Positions 12,328 through 24,429 are shown, counted from the first letter of the stretch. The stretch is 64,000 nt of DNA from Gigaspora margarita (GCA_009809945.1 WTPW01000326.1:163599-227598), one strand, 5' to 3'. Notes: generated from the letters alone by a model not told the origin. Numbers and translations are program-made.

Positions 12328-12622
12328 GGGGTCATCTAAAGCCATGTACCCACGTGACATTTTTGTGTAAATCAACCAACTGGAGTCACGAAATTTTGTT
12401 TACACAGATCAGCCCAAAAAGACAAAAAACAAAAAAAAATGCAAGAACATAAAAATGGCAGTTCAAACCTGTCTTGGGCCATTAATAAAAAATGTTGAGA
12501 AGGCAATTTTACCTATATATCTGTCCTAACCCTAAACCCAACCCTAATGCTAAACAGGCTCTAACTCTAATTTTAACTAAATTTTCAAAAAATCACGTGG
12601 GTACATGGCTTTAGCCATCCCC
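12328..12622. mobile_element. MITE, GGGGTCATCTAAAGCC family, 295 bp
   Basis: Ends read GGGGTCATCTAAAGCCATG and its near-complement CATGGCTTTAGCCATCCCC. The flanking octamers TTGGTTTG (12,320-12,327) and TCGGTTTG (12,623-12,630) match at 7 of 8. A telomere-like stretch (CCTAACCCTAAACCCAACC) lies inside. Related copies are at 15,022-15,304 and 54,026-55,037. Confidence 0.75.
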
Positions 12623-12639
12623 TCGGTTTGGTTATTCAA

Positions 12640-13576
12640 TTATAGACCAACTGGGTCAAATCACTATTTAAATATATATTGTTAGAACATTAGTAAAATA
12701 ATAAATTTAAAATATTTATATTTAATTAATAAAGTTTAATACTACAAATTTCTAATTGAAAATAGAATTTGAATAGAATTATAAACCAATAGAACAAATA
12801 TAAATATAATAATCCTAATTATATATAAATACTATATTTTTAAAGTTATATATTTTTTAAAAAATAATTTAATATAAAGTTATTAAATTGTAGTAAATTG
12901 ATTTAGCTACCAAATAGCAAATTCTTTTTTTAAATATTTTTTTTTAAAAGTTATTGGTCTTTAAGTATTATATACTATATAATTTTAAATTTTAAAAAAT
13001 TTTATTAAGTAAACCTTTTTTGGCTTTTGATTATAAGTTGCAAACTTATTTTTTGTAATTCTAACAATAGTTAAATTATTAAAAATTAGTACTATACATT
13101 TCAAAATATGTACTTGAGATTAAAAAAAAATCCAAGGTTTTGCAAATTTATTATATAAAGAATTATAGATAATATTCTTTTATATAATAGAAATTTGAAG
13201 ATCTTATTTTTTATTTTTAATCAAAAGTATTTTGAGATTACTAGATTAATTTTAATAATTTAATTGCCAATTTGAATAAAATTGGCAATATTTTTATATT
13301 TAAAATTAGAGCAAAACAAATATATAAACAATATAGTACAAAATCTGAATCTGATATATATATAATTTTTATATAATTTAAAGTTATTTAAAAATATTTT
13401 TATTTGTATCTTCTTATCTACTAGTGAGCCTACTTTTATTATCTAATTTTCTAGAGGAAAGGATCAAAAATATTGGAAATTACATATAAATACCTAACAA
13501 TTTCTATATCAGTCATCCAATTTGTCACATGTAAATTTGTTAATATGAAATTTTAAAAAATTACATATAAAATTAC
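12640..13576. other. AT-rich non-coding
   Basis: Very A+T-rich sequence. No open frame, structured RNA or repeat end could be supported. Confidence 0.4.
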
Positions 13577-13978
13577 TATGGTGCTGGAAGCCTATACTAG
13601 ACAATAAAATAGGGTAAATTTGAAATGCATCATCTTTTTATAGAGACAATATTTTTAAAAGCTATTTGGCAAACTTGTAGAGCTTATCATAGTGAACAAA
13701 GTTACTGGTTAGATTTTTAAAATATTGCCTTTATAAAAAGTTATAGTACTTTAAAGTTAATTAAAATTGAAACACATAGTAATTATATATAAAACAATAG
13801 TAATCTTTAAAATGCCTCAACTTTTTATACAGAAGGTTTTCAAAAAAAATATTTGGCATAGTTATAGAACTAATATTCCTTTATAAAGTTACTGGTCAGT
13901 TTTTTAAAAAACCTCTTGTACAAAAAACTATAGCAATTTAAAAATTGAAACGTGTTGAGTATAGACTTCTAGCACTAT
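13577..13978. mobile_element. MITE-like palindromic element
   Basis: TATGGTGCTGGAAGCCTATACT-type left end is matched in reverse by AGTATAGACTTCTAGCACTATA on the right. It directly abuts the next foldback. No clear target duplication was found. Confidence 0.5.
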
Positions 13979-14872
13979 ATAAACTTTGAAGCAATGATGT
14001 TTCTCAACCTATATATTAACTTAAAATTAAATTTCGCAATTATATAGAGCAAAAGAAGTTGAATATAAAACCTTTCCTGCCAAGCTACAGTTCTGCCATT
14101 TTTGTACAAAATGAAAATGTAACTTTAGCAAACCTAATATTTTTGATTTTAAGATGAAAAGCATATATAAAATCATGCTCTGAACAACTTTACTTAGTCA
14201 GCAAAAGTGGGTTACCTTGTAAGAAAAATAGGTTATCTATGTGCTAAAGTTAAAATTTTTAATTTTACAATATAAAACTTTTTTTTCATTAGGCAACCTA
14301 CTTTGGGCCCTTAAGTAAAGTTGTTTAGCATGTAATTTTACTTTATATTTGATATTGAAATGTGCTTTCTTGGACCTTTTACTAAGTGAAAAATAGGTTT
14401 AAAGTTAGAAAAAAATTTTTTTTTAAAAAAAAATTTTTCTAACTTTAAACCCATTTTTCACTTAGTAAAAGGTTCGAGAAAGTATGTTTCAATATCAAAT
14501 ATAAAGAAAATTACATGCTAAACAACTTTGCTTAAGGGCCCAAAGTAGATTGTCTAATAAAAAAAAAGTTTTATATTGTAAAATTAAAATTTTAACTTTA
14601 GCATATAGATAACCTATTTTTCTTACAAGGTAACCTACTTCTGCTAACTAAGTAAAGTTGTTCAAATTTTATATATGCTTCTCATCTTAAAATCAAAAAA
14701 TATTAGGGTTTGCCAAAGTTACATTTTCGTTTTGTACAAAAACGGTATAACTGTGGCTTGGAAGAAAAGGTTTTTTTATTCACCTTCTTTTGCTCTATGT
14801 AATCGTAAAATTTAATTTTAAGTTAATATGTAGGTTGAGAAACATCATTGCTTCAAAGTTTATAGCAATTTT
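13977..14872. mobile_element. foldback element 1, ~890 bp, centre near 14,428
   Basis: The two halves (13,977-14,427 and 14,429-14,872) are near-complete reverse complements of each other, from AAACTTTGAAGCAATGATG outside to AAAAAATTTTT at the centre. They share internal words such as ACCTTGTAAGAAAAATAGG and its complement. No spacer or coding sequence exists. It would form one long hairpin. Confidence 0.8.
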
Positions 14873-14966
14873 ATATATAATTTTTTAAAATTTCATATAA
14901 ACCAAATTTATATTTAATATTGTATGATATATTAAATAACTGATATATAAAGATAAAGGGGTAGAC

Positions 14967-15434
14967 AGAATTCTGAAATATATATAGATAGGTTAGGTTA
15001 ATTATAAAATTACTAAAAATAGGGATATCTAAAGCAGTATAGATTCTTATAATATATTTTACTTAATTAACTTTAGGGTTAGAGTCATTTTAAATTAGAA
15101 TTAGAAAAGTTTTAGATTATAATATATAAGCAAAATTGCCTTCCTGACATTTTTAATTAAAACACCAAGGTAGGTTTAGACTGCTATTTTTTGTATTTTT
15201 CAAAGTTTTCACTTTTTTTTTTGTTTGCTTGACTGAAGATCATCCAAATTTGATAATTTGATTGGCCAATTGTCACATGATTCTACTCCACTTTAGATGA
15301 TCCCTAAAAATAGAAAGATCTGCAAAAAAACTCAAAAATAAGCAAAAATTTACTAAAATAGAAAAGATCTGCATAAAAACCCCCCAAAATAAGCAAACTA
15401 ATATCTGATCTATCTATATATATTATGTGGTTCT
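14967..15434. mobile_element. MITE of the TATACATAGATAGGTCAGG family, split by a nested MITE
   Basis: Diverged ends CTGAAATATATATAGATAGG and CTATCTATATATATT flank sequence that includes AGATCTGCA words, as in the intact 178-bp copy at 24,247-24,424. Subtracting the nested insertion leaves about 177 bp, the same length. GGTAGAC lies left of the element and GGTAGAG right of it, a probable target duplication. Confidence 0.65.
15022..15304. mobile_element. nested MITE, GGGGTCATCTAAAGCC family, exact 8-bp duplication
   Basis: Starts GGGATATCTAAAGCAG and ends CTTTAGATGATCCC. The octamer TAAAAATA is present identically on both sides (15,014-15,021 and 15,305-15,312). The interior shares TCCTGACATTTTTAATTAAA-like text and GGTTTAGACTG with the copy at 54.6 kb. 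Confidence 0.8.
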
Positions 15435-15599
15435 GGTAGAGCTATTAGTAAACCGAAATCAGGTGATAACAATATGCACCCCTAGCCCAATTTTAATAAT
15501 TTTTTACTAGTAGAACTATAAGAACCTGCTTTACAACTTTACTTAGAGTCAAAAATAATATTTACTTATTATAAAAAACTTTTTATAAGGATCATTAGG

Positions 15600-16650
15600 A
15601 GCGTGCTATTTATCAGTCATATGATATATCAGATAAAAATAGGTCCAAAAGTCATCTATAATAAAAATTATAATAAAACATATGAATTTACTATAAACTT
15701 CAAGCTGAAAATTATTTTTACTTTACTAGTTAACTTAAAATTAAAATTTTCAAAAAAATAGAGCAAGAGGAGGAGAAAAGGTGGTACAAAAATCAGATTA
15801 AAATTTTGCTAATTTTGCATGATTTCAAAATATAAATTTGCCAAAAATAAATATTTACTAATTTTAAAATAGCAAATATTTGTAAAAATATGCTCTGAAC
15901 AACTTTACTTAGAAGCCAGAAGTAGGTTACCTTGTAAGAAAAATAGGTTAGCTATAGACTAATTTTAAAAATTGTTGGTTCATAATATAAACCCTTTTTT
16001 TGTTAAGATAACCTGCTTTGGGCTTCTAAGTAAACTTTTTTAGCAGTAATTCTACTTGTATTAAAGTAAAATGCATTTTCTTGAACCTTTACTAAATTAA
16101 AAATGGTGTTAAATTTAAAAAAAATTTTCTTTTAAAAAAATTTTTTTCAATTTTAAACCCATTTTCACTTAGTAAAAGGTTTGAGAAAATGCATTTTGAC
16201 TTTAATACAAGTAGAATTACCTGCTAAACAAGTTTATTAGAAGTCCAAAGCAGGTTATCTTAACAAAAAAAAGGTGTTTATATTACAAACCAAAAATTTT
16301 TTAATGTTAGTCTATCTAACCTATTTTTCTTACAAGGTAACCTTTTAGCTCCTAAGTAAAGTTGTTTAGAGCTAATTTTATAAAGTTACTGTTTTAAAAT
16401 TAGTAAATATTTATTTTGACAAATTTATATTTTGAAATCATACAAAATTAGCAAAATTTTAATCTGATTTTGTGCTATCTTTTTCTTCTTCCCTTGCTTT
16501 ATTTTTCTGACAATTTTTATTTTAAGTTAATTAATAAAATAAAAATTATCTTCAGCTTGAAGTTTATAGTAAATTCATATGTTTTTATTATAATTTTTAT
16601 TATAGATGTCAATCAAAATGACATGTCGTATGACTGTTATTATGTAACAT
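15600..16650. mobile_element. foldback element 2, ~1.05 kb, related to element 1
   Basis: Arms 15,600-16,130 and 16,135-16,650 are reverse complements, running from CATATGATATATCAG-like outer text to a central AAATTTTCTTTTAAAAAAATTT. It shares CTCTGAACAACTTTACTTAG and CCTTGTAAGAAAAATAGG with foldback element 1, so the two belong to one family although the outer parts differ. Confidence 0.75.
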
Positions 16651-16654
16651 TTTT

Positions 16655-17125
16655 TACTTAGTAACTACCCTATCCATATATGGTATAATCACCTCTATAT
16701 CAATTCTGATTGGTTAATATAACAACTATATATATAATATATTAAATAAAAATATATAATATTAAATAACTTTTGATCTACTGGTCTGTTTTGGATGATT
16801 TCATTACCAAAATGTTCATCTTGCTAAGATGATTCTGATAAGCCCAAAATTATTAAAATCCAATTACAGAATCATAAGATTACTAAGATTTTGTATTATT
16901 ATATATATATATATTAAAATTTAGTGAATTGATATTTTCACACTCTGTTTTTGATATTTTCACATCTCCTGCATATAAAATTTTAAATTTGGTAAGATCA
17001 ATATCGAATTACAATCAACTTCAATATGATAGTTATACAATATGGAACCTTATCATTAAACAACCAAATAAATCACAATAGGCACAATTTCAAATACCAT
17101 ACATAACTCAAAGACAACTTTAGTT
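16655..17125. other. non-coding with one half of a MITE
   Basis: 16,770-16,895 (TTGATCTACTGGTCTGTTTT onward) is the reverse complement of 24,110-24,236. No other feature was recognised. Confidence 0.4.
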
Positions 17126-17129
17126 ATAT

Positions 17130-17385
17130 GGGCAGCCGTCAATGGAAATCAAGCAAATCAACATTTGAAAAAAAATCAATTCCTTAACTTTCACAGCTCA
17201 TATCTCAATGAATTTTAAAGCTATCTTAATGATTTAATATTCAAAAGAACGCTTAGATCGTAAGCTTTCTTTTGAATATTAGATCATTAAGATAGCTTTA
17301 AAATTCACTGAGATATGAGCTGTGAAAGTTAAGGAATTGATTTTTTTCAAATGTTGATTTGCTTGATTTCTATTGACAGCTGCCC
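17130..17385. mobile_element. MITE, GGGCAGCCGTCAATGG family, ATAT duplication
   Basis: Starts GGGCAGCCGTCAATGGAAAT and ends ATTTCTATTGACAGCTGCCC; the whole 256 bp folds as a palindrome. ATAT flanks both sides (17,126-17,129 and 17,386-17,389). A second copy with an ATTT duplication is at 52,347-52,614. Confidence 0.75.
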
Positions 17386-17389
17386 ATAT

Positions 17390-17750
17390 TATACAAAATT
17401 GTTATATTGTATTAAATTTATACTTAAAACATTTTATTGTATTAGTATAGTATTTGTTCTTAAAACATTTTCATTATATTAATATAGTATTTGTTTTTAA
17501 AACACATTTATTATATAAATTATAATAAGAATTTAAAGAAAAAGTTAGATTCATGTTGTATTTTGAGCTACAAAGTAGATCTATATATGTAACTACAATA
17601 GTTTTTTTAAATTTCAATTTAATAAAATGTAAAGAAATAGCAAATATAATGAAAAAATTCTATATGGACTTTACAATTATTAGGTCAATTTGACTGCTAC
17701 TTTGAAATTTATTCTAGTTTTATTTTATACTAATAAGAGGTTTTTCTAGT
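17390..17750. other. AT-rich spacer downstream of the dead MULE
   Basis: Contains a short tandem repeat near 17,420-17,500 (AAAACATTTTATTGTATTA-like). Nothing else could be supported. Confidence 0.4.
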
Positions 17751-19572
17751 CTATTAAGTATGGTTAGGACAAGTTCTACTATTATGTCCAATTTTGTGAC
17801 ATGTGCTACACTTTCTACTGCTATTTTTAAATCTTGTAATTCAAATGCAAATGGGATTCTTCTAGTAGATGAATTGGTGCTATTCTGTGATCTAGTTGGT
17901 CATCCTCTAGTATGTGCAATAGTTGGGTCCAACAATTGTATTGCTAGTTCTTGAATTATTTGTAAGAGCTTATTTCAAGCATTTTAAAATCAGCCAGAAT
18001 TTGTATTGTTGATAAATATCTTTAAGAAGTTGTTCAAATTGTTCTGCATTCTCTAATACTAGAATTAGTGCTTCTTTTTCAATCTACTTGTGCTAATGAA
18101 CATCATAAATATTTAAAAACTGATAGTTCACAAGATATTTTTTAATTTCGTGAACATATAGCAAACCCATTGTTGAACATAATGTACTAGTGCAAGGAGG
18201 AAGAGAGTTTTCAGATGACACTTTTAAAAATTGTTAATATATTTTTTTTAGTGCAAATGATGAGACTTTAGTAACCAACTTATAATAGAATAGAATGTTT
18301 GTTCATAATAGATCTGTGTTTTTTTTTTAGCAATAGTTGCATTAATTTAATTATATTGATTGTCAAGTAATAGCAAATCTTTTCGTATACTATATGTAGA
18401 TTGCCTGTTGAAACTTGTAAGTACTATTTCAAGGCTGAATGTGCACCTTCTACCCATGAGGTTACAATATTACCCAGGTGAAAATATCTATTATTCTATG
18501 CATTTACAAAACATTCCTTGATTAGCAACTATGTATTGTGAAGATAATTTATAACAAATGAATTTTTCCTATATTTGATCTGTAATTTTTGCCACTAGAT
18601 TATAAATTAATTCTCAGTTTTTGAATTCAATACTACTGACCAACATTGAAGAAACTTATTCCATATTTCTTCAGTATAAAAACTTTGTTACATTTGCTTA
18701 TGATGTTTTTCTATATGCCATAGACACAAAAGATGTTTCAATTCAGGAAATATATATTTGATTGTATTTATAAGTGCCAATTCTCGATCTATAATAATTA
18801 CTTTTGGTTTTTCAATTCCCTCAAACAAATAAAATAGTTGACAAGTGCCTACTTATAATCTTTTTTGCTTTTATTTCTAAAGAATACAAAATATAAAAAA
18901 AAAGTTGATTGAATCAAGTTACTCCAATAACATATAAAAGTGATAAGTTAAATTTATTGGTTTTATATATGCAGTCTATTAGTAACACATGTGGATAGGT
19001 TCAGGTTAATTCAACAGACTAATTATAAAAAAATAATATGCAAAATATGCTCTTTAGAATTATATACATAGTTATACTCAAATAGGTCATCTTTAAGTTT
19101 ATTCAAAAGTGCCTAAATAGGTGTTTATTTCTGAAGGTATTCATTATGAAGCTTTTTCATGCATTGTAAATATCTCTTGAAGTGTCTATTATTGAATTAT
19201 TATTCTGGTTAAAAAATGACAAAATTTGTCTAGGACGAGCACTAGTCTTTGACATCATATTCAACTATTCTAAGGCTTGATTATCTAATCTTCGAAGAGA
19301 TAGATAAGCTGAAGGGTTTGTGAACAGATCATGATTATGTTCTGGATTATTAATAATTAAAATCTATAGATTATTAAACCCTTTTTTACTACAAAGAGTA
19401 AAAGAACATTCTATAAGTCTTAAACTAGTATTTCGTATTTGTGTCTCATCAGTATAATTTAGGCAATTCTGGTACTTTACTCCTTGATCACAGGATAAAT
19501 ATACTGTATTTAGCTTTAATCTAGCAATAGACACTTCAAATCCATTTACAGCACCAAAGGTTCAAACATGCT
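17751..19572 (-). pseudogene. MULE (Mutator-like) transposase pseudogene
   Basis: The minus strand can be read as a decayed MULE/FAR1-like transposase, in the order expected for that family. A FAR1-like zinc-binding region comes first (near 19,340-19,540, with CDQGVKYQN, SLRLIECSF and NPEHNHDLFTNPSAY). Then come the first catalytic Asp (LLIDCIYKTNKF, near 18,955-18,990), the second Asp (IIIDRELALINTI, near 18,787), the CLWHIEKHH motif (near 18,715-18,735) and the third acidic site (WVEGAHSALK, near 18,430-18,455). A C-terminal CCHC knuckle CSTCHKIGHNSRTC lies at 17,769-17,810. The reading is broken by many stops and several frameshifts. An RG-stop-PT site (TGA at 17,900-17,902) suggests an original Arg codon CGA. 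The N-terminus is lost close to the 2.76 kb element that begins at 19,582. The family call is firm; function is lost. Confidence 0.85.
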
Positions 19573-20219
19573 TTATCAATAGGACCCTGAAATATACATA
19601 GATAGGTAAGGTAACTTTTAAAATTTTTATTAATTGCTGTATGCATGACTTTTTTATAAGATCAGTATACAAAATTTATCCCTTACAATAAAAAAAATTA
19701 AAAAAATATGTAAAATAAATTCTAACCTTAATTATAGTATAAAATTTATATAAGTTATCATCGGGTAAATAAATATGGTGCATATCTGCGCAGATTTTTT
19801 AAAAACTCAATTATTATAAATTTGTGCATATCTGCGACCCTGCTGTTGGTGACAAAAAAATTTTTTTTTGCAGAACTGCACAAATTATTAGATCTTATAA
19901 GTCTTATACAAATCTGTGCAAGTAACCACCAATGTTAGTTCCCAATCACATGTGGAATCAACAAGTTACTGTAATAATTACCCAATTTCTTTAATTTATT
20001 ACATGATTACAATTATATAATTTTTTTAAAACATGATTTTTTTATAAAATTGGTCATTTTATTACTCCAAAAAAAAACTAAGAAAAATTAAAAAAAAAAA
20101 ATAAAAAAAAATTACAAAAAAAATAAATACATAAACCTGATTCCAACTATCATGCTACATTCCAACTATTATACTATGTCCACCTATACTAACTATCTTG
20201 CTATGTCCTAAACTATAAT

Positions 20220-21080
20220 GCTATATCTATTGTATTATCACACTACATTCCATACTAAAATTGTACTAAGTTCATTAGAAAAAAAATGTTAGTACTTATA
20301 AAAAAAACCCTCTATACTCGTGCTCTATCCATTCGTATTATCGCACTACATTCTGTACTAAAAATTGTACTCGTTAATTCCAAAAACAAATGTTAGTACT
20401 TATATATAAATATAAAAAAAAACCACATATTCGTGCTCTGTCCATTCATATTATCACACTATGTTCTGTACTAAAAATCATACTATATTCATTTCAAAGG
20501 AAAAAAATGTTAGTACTTATATAAAAAAAGAAAAAAGACAAAAAAAGAAAAGAATATCACATACCTGTACTCTATTCATATTATTGCGCTATATTCTGTA
20601 CCAAAATCGTACTATGTTCATTCCAAAGAAAAAAATGTTAGTACTTATATATATAAAAAAACACATGGTGTAAGTCAACAGAAATCAAGCAAATTTTTTT
20701 TAGTACTTTTTTTTAAAAGTTTAAATCAAGATAATTTAACAAAACTTGATCAAATTTAATAAATTTTTTTTTAAATTAATTCTACAGGTTTATAAAATTA
20801 ATTTAAAAAAATTTTTATCAATTTAATTAAATTTTTGTTAAGTTATTTCTGTTCAAAGTTTCAAAAAAATTGTATTATAAAAAATTTGCTAGATTTCTAT
20901 TGACTCACTTGTACATACTCGTGCTCTGTCTGTTTGTAATATTACACTACATACTAAAATTCGTACTATATTCATTCCAAGAAAAAAATGTTAGTATGAT
21001 ACTTATATATATATATATATATATAAAAAGAATACCACATACTCGTGCTCTGTCTGTTCTAATTACTATGCTACAATCGT
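20220..21080. repeat. tandem array, ~110-140-bp units, split by a MITE
   Basis: About six units share CGTGCTCTGTCC, TATTATCACACTACATTCTG, TACTAAAATCGTACT and AATGTTAGTACTTATA. Unit starts (CGTGCTC-type) are near 20,326, 20,428, 20,565, 20,927 and 21,040. Open frames in the array come from the repeat and its TA microsatellites. Confidence 0.7.
20667..20912. mobile_element. MITE, GTAAGTCAACAGAAATCAAGC family, ACAT duplication
   Basis: The left end GGTGTAAGTCAACAGAAATC and right end GATTTCTATTGACTCACTTGT are inverted. ACAT lies on both sides (20,663-20,666 and 20,913-20,916). Its removal restores a unit of the surrounding tandem array. A second copy is at 35,969-36,300. Confidence 0.75.
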
Positions 21081-21529
21081 ATAGCAACCCTATAATAATG
21101 CGGCACCAGCAATTAACAAATGATAGACTAGTTAATAAAAGGAAAAAAATAAATAAAATAACAAAAAAAAAAGTTATACTTATCAATTGAATGATTCCTA
21201 AATGCGATTTTACCAGGAAAACAACACAACACCAGAGACATAGCACAGGAAGTTGTAAAACAAGGATTACTTATCTTGCCATTACAATGATATATAATAT
21301 CTTTGTCTCTTTTCTTTGGAAAGGGCAACTACTTTCTTGTTACAACTCTTCAGGACAGGCTCTGGTCGAGCCTTGTTGTATTTTTAGCGTCTCAATGAGA
21401 AAATTTTAGGATGAAGCAGGTCACTAGTTCGAGAATGTATATTGGTACCTGCAACTAATACACGAACATCATAAAGCTAATTCAAAAAAACCTGGTTAGT
21501 ATTGTAGTGCTGTAATAAAAAAAAAGAGA

Positions 21530-22020
21530 AAAAGCGATAAAAAAAATTTTTATTTATCTGTTATAGTATAACTTGGGTTTCCTTATATTTCTATATTTGA
21601 ATAAATAAATAAAAAAAAATACTGTATTAGCAAAATAAAAAGAAAAAAATCAAATAAATAAAAAATAAATAAATAAAATTTAAAAATAAAAAAAAAATTC
21701 ATCAAAAATAAATAATAAAAAAGTTAAAAAAAGAAAAAATTCAAAATAAAAAAAATAAAAAAAATAAAAATAAAAAAAGAAAAAAAATAAATCAAAATAA
21801 AAAAAAGAAATAATAAAAATAAAAAAGAAAAAAAAATTGAAATAAAAAAAAAATAAAAGTGAAATACAAAAAAAAAATAATAAAAACATTTAAAAAAAAA
21901 AAATAAAAAAATATACATATGATATATAAAAAAAAAAATAATATTAATTAATAAAAAAAAATTTATACTATAAAAAATTTAAAATAAAAAAAATTGTAAA
22001 ATTTTTTTCAAAAAAAAACT
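21530..22020. repeat. A-rich low-complexity tract
   Basis: Nearly pure A with scattered T and few G or C (AAATAAAAAAA-type). Long Phe-rich open frames on the minus strand are artefacts of this composition. Confidence 0.8.
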
Positions 22021-22392
22021 GGTAGTGTATATGCATATATGGGAATAAAAAATGTGCTTTTTTTTACTTTATTTTATTTTATTTATTTTTGTTTTTTAGA
22101 AAATCGAAATACCACATGTACTCAATTTCAAAACAAATAGGGTCAGACCAAATTTATACTGAAATACATGAATTAAACTTTTACATTAGAATTTTAATAT
22201 ACAAATACACAAATTAAAAATCTAACCTTATTAATAATTTTTTAAAAGAATACGCAAATTTAACCTTTACTTCATTTAATTTGCCTTTAATGGCTACGCA
22301 TTCTTTGACCTGACCTATCTATGTATATTTTGGGGTCCTATCAATTTATTATGATTTGAAAACTCTCTAACTAGAGGAGCAAGTATAACTAT

Positions 22393-22678
22393 TAGAGTTC
22401 CTCAAATTCAAATCAAATCAAATATTGGGTCAATTTGAATTTGATCAAATCAAATTGACCCTGATTTGAATTTGATTTGATTTAAATATTTGTATTTGAA
22501 TTTGATTTGAATTTGAATTTTTAATAGTAATTTTTAGATCAAATCAAATATTTGTCAAATCAAATCAAATTTGGCCATATTTGAATTTGATCAAATCAAA
22601 TATCGTCAAATTTGAATTTGAATTTGATCAAATATTTGATTCAAATATTTGAAGTTCAAATCAAATTGCGGAACCCTA
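22393..22678. mobile_element. hAT-type MITE, AGGGTTCC family, 286 bp
   Basis: Starts TAGAGTTCCTCAAATTCAAA and ends TTGCGGAACCCTA. Flanking octamers ATAACTAT (22,385-22,392) and ATAACCAT (22,679-22,686) match at 7 of 8. The interior is built from ATTTGAATTTGATTTGA words. It is the reverse orientation of the copy at 29,389-29,664. Confidence 0.8.
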
Positions 22679-22689
22679 ATAACCATTGT

Positions 22690-24109
22690 TCATTTAAAAA
22701 ATGTATTTGATGATAGAGTTACTATATTACTTGTATTGTTTCAAATAATATATTTATTATTCCAGGTAATATAGTTATTATATTACTTTGTATTGCCCTA
22801 GAAAATATGATTATAATATTACTTTGTGTTGTTTTCTTCAAATACATGTTTCTAATACTCTTTTTTTTTATATTTATACTACATATTCATATTTTGTTGC
22901 ATTTCAATATTGTTAAATAGAATATATGTTACAAGGCTGAACTGTAGCTTTAAATGTTCTTGCAATTATACTTGTACAGTATTTTTTGTATAGCATTTTA
23001 TATAAGTATCGGCTACTTTATTTTCTGTTATAATTTGTGACTTGTAACAATAATTATAGAAATACCTTTGTATAATATTGTTTACTTTATTTTTTTGTAA
23101 TAATTGTATAGGTATCTTTTATATTATACTCTATGTAAGTATCAGTTACTTTGATTCTTTACATACTTTAATTAAAGAAAGCTAACTTTTATTTTTATTT
23201 ATATTTTTTTACTTATACTAAATTTATCATTATATCATTTGTACTATATTCACTTATTTAACTTTGAAACTACTTTATATCTTATATTATATTTCTTATA
23301 TTGAGTTATATTAAACATCGGTATAAAAGGAATTTATAGTCCAATCAAATTTGTATTACATTCACTTATTTAACTTTGAAATTACTTTATATCTTATATT
23401 ATATTTCCTATATTGACCATCATTTCATTATATTAAATATTAGTATAAAAAGTTTTAAAGTTGTAACATAAAGAAAAGCATAAAATATTAAAAACATTTA
23501 GAAATTATTAATAACTCAAAATTGTACTATGAAACTACCTTTTATATATGAACAAAAAGCTTTTCTTAGAATTTTGGTATAACTTTAACTATTTTTAATC
23601 CAATATTATAGCTTAATTTTGATCTAGTAGTGAACCATAAATTGTTGATATTTGGAATATACTATATATGTGAATAACATGATTGCTTGTTTATAACAAC
23701 ACTAGGGTATAGCATCAATTTTTTGATCACATGAACTTCTAATAGAAATTATCCAATTAAAAATCAAAATCAGGCGTAGTATAAAGAATTCAAAACAAAT
23801 GTTCGCTTTGCTAAAAAGTATTTATAGCAAGATTTAGACTAGGAAATAATCTGTCTGACTCTAACTAAAAGTTTCTTTGTACAATTTAATTTTTTTCAAA
23901 AACTATTGTAACAATTATGTTCTCACTAATTTGATATTTTTGGACAATTTGAAAGTGAATATGATCTAAAAATTCTATTTTCTTGGAACTAAGAAAGATT
24001 TCAGTACTTTGGGGTAAATATAGGAATTCAAAAGAGGTATAGTAAAAGAAATTTGATGCTGAAAAGTCATGTAAAAATATTAATTTCCAAAATTTATATA
24101 TAATAATAC
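22690..24109. other. AT-rich non-coding with a ~110-bp direct repeat
   Basis: The stretch beginning TTTGTACTATATTCACTTAT at 23,239 recurs at about 23,350, including ACTTTATATCTTATATTATA. A 95-codon minus-strand frame at 23,886-24,173 has no recognisable motif and is not called. Confidence 0.45.
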
Positions 24110-24236
24110 AAAACCTTAATGATCCTGTAACTCTATAATTGGATTTGAATGCTTTTGAGCTTATTAGAATCATATCATTATAATAAACATTTTGGTAGTA
24201 AAATCATCCAAAACAGACTAGTAGATCAACAGAACT
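24110..24236. repeat. half of a palindromic MITE family
   Basis: The reverse complement of 16,770-16,895, ending ATCCAAAACAGACTAGTAG. Other arms occur at 5,104-5,362, 10,685-10,930 and 55,055-55,262. Confidence 0.5.
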
Positions 24237-24246
24237 AGGAAAACTA

Positions 24247-24424
24247 GGACCCCAAAATATACATAGATAGGTCAGGTATAAGTTTGCTTATTTTTGAGGT
24301 TTTTTATGCAGATCTTTTCTATTTATAGTAATTTTTTGCTTATTTTTGAAGTTTTTTCTGCAGATCTTTCTTTTTTTAGTAACCCTATAATTCACCTGAC
24401 CTATCTATGTATATTTCAGGGTCC
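24247..24424. mobile_element. MITE, TATACATAGATAGGTCAGG family, 178 bp
   Basis: The ends GGACCCCAAAATATACATAG and CTATGTATATTTCAGGGTCC are inverted. GGAAAAC occurs on both sides close to the ends, a probable duplication. The interior holds two copies of a TTTGCTTATTTTTGA word followed by GCAGATCTTT. Confidence 0.7.
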
Positions 24425-24429
24425 TGGAA

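Larger units (their letters stand above)
19582..22338. mobile_element. 2.76 kb TIR element, TATACATAGATAGG family
   Basis: Starts GGACCCTGAAATATACATAG and ends CTATGTATATTTTGGGGTCC. The octamers TATCAATA (19,574-19,581) and TATCAATT (22,339-22,346) flank it. Short relatives with the same ends are at 24,247-24,424 and 14,967-15,434. The body carries a tandem array (20,220-21,080), a nested MITE (20,667-20,912) and an A-rich tract. No transposase frame was found, so it is non-autonomous or heavily filled with later sequence. Confidence 0.7.

Noticed and set aside
20870-21409. Several frames of 66-106 codons on both strands
   Set aside because: They run through TA microsatellites and the tandem array and shadow each other.
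21680-21918. Two overlapping minus-strand frames of 64-69 codons
   Set aside because: They are almost only Phe, Tyr, Ile and Leu because the plus strand is poly(A)-like.
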